Of a DNA stretch of 64,000 nt, positions 63,841-64,000 are shown in pieces; the first letter of the stretch is position 1, and each line of letters opens with the position of its first letter. The position numbers were made by a program, and so were the translations under genes. This DNA comes from Coriaria nepalensis (taxonomy: Eukaryota > Streptophyta > Magnoliopsida > Cucurbitales > Coriariaceae): positions 2,981,001 through 3,045,000 of the forward strand of contig CP114482.1 in the NCBI GenBank assembly GCA_027186245.1. Reading direction: 5' to 3'. Below the pieces are notes generated by a model. The model did not search any database, had not been told where the DNA came from, and saw only the letters and a program-made list of their open reading frames with translations.

Positions 63841-64000
63841 CTGAACCGAAACAAAAAATGCAACTGAACTAGATTTTCACCGATTTGGCCGAAAAATCGA
63901 CTATAACCAGTTTTTGGGTCATTTTTTTTCATTTTCTATAATTCCACTTTATTATAATTTTGTATCATGATGCATATAATTGATGAACATACATATTATT

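Overview
The window is nuclear DNA of a flowering plant, most likely a eudicot. The evidence is AT-rich intergenic DNA, genes split by GT/AG introns, plant-only families (AP2/ERF, R2R3-MYB, SPX, plastid-targeted cystathionine gamma-synthase, GNOM-like ARF-GEF), and plant-type Ty3/Gypsy, L1 and hAT transposons. I cannot name the species from sequence alone. I found no tRNA, rRNA or CRISPR array. All splice sites given are my own readings of GT/AG junctions that keep family-consistent frames.

Layout. 1-3.3 kb: a decayed SnRK1-alpha kinase gene, then a group V ERF factor on the minus strand. 3.4-9 kb: AT-rich DNA with a hexanucleotide array, a GATCCGA-rich tandem repeat and LTR-like repeat modules. 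9.2-27.1 kb is the gene-dense core: GNL1-type ARF-GEF and a PLDRP1/At5g39570-like repetitive protein on plus, then on minus a PME31-type pectin methylesterase, a p24 cargo receptor, an SPX4-type phosphate sensor and cystathionine gamma-synthase with its MTO1 nascent-peptide arrest region. Six intact genes lie here with little repeat DNA. 27.1-38.4 kb: a repeat desert with an intact-ended hAT element (30665-33906), a gag relic and a decayed gene split by a 122-bp triplication. 38.4-40.2 kb: an R2R3-MYB of the MYB53/92/93 type. 40.2-48.8 kb: LTR-like repeats and two head-to-head L1 remnants. 49.2-52.8 kb: UBP22-type ubiquitin protease. 53.3-55.5 kb: a small hAT element and an ARPC3 pseudogene. 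55.6-64 kb: a decayed Ty3/Gypsy element of Tat/Retand type, holding a nested hAT-like insertion and a decayed antisense reading frame downstream of pol.

The host genes are independent housekeeping and regulatory loci, not one pathway. The order SnRK1 - GNL1 - PLDRP1-like - PME31 - p24 looks like an ancestral block that I recall as being split between Arabidopsis chromosomes 3 and 5. The most notable observations are: a methionine at the brefeldin A-determining position of the GNL1 orthologue and two minimal uORFs before its start; the MTO1 arrest peptide with Thr where Arabidopsis has the arrest Ser; several hAT insertions with 8-bp target duplications; and the antisense decayed frame at 63360-63840, which ordinary ORF calling misses because of in-frame stops. 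I see no wholly new molecular system.
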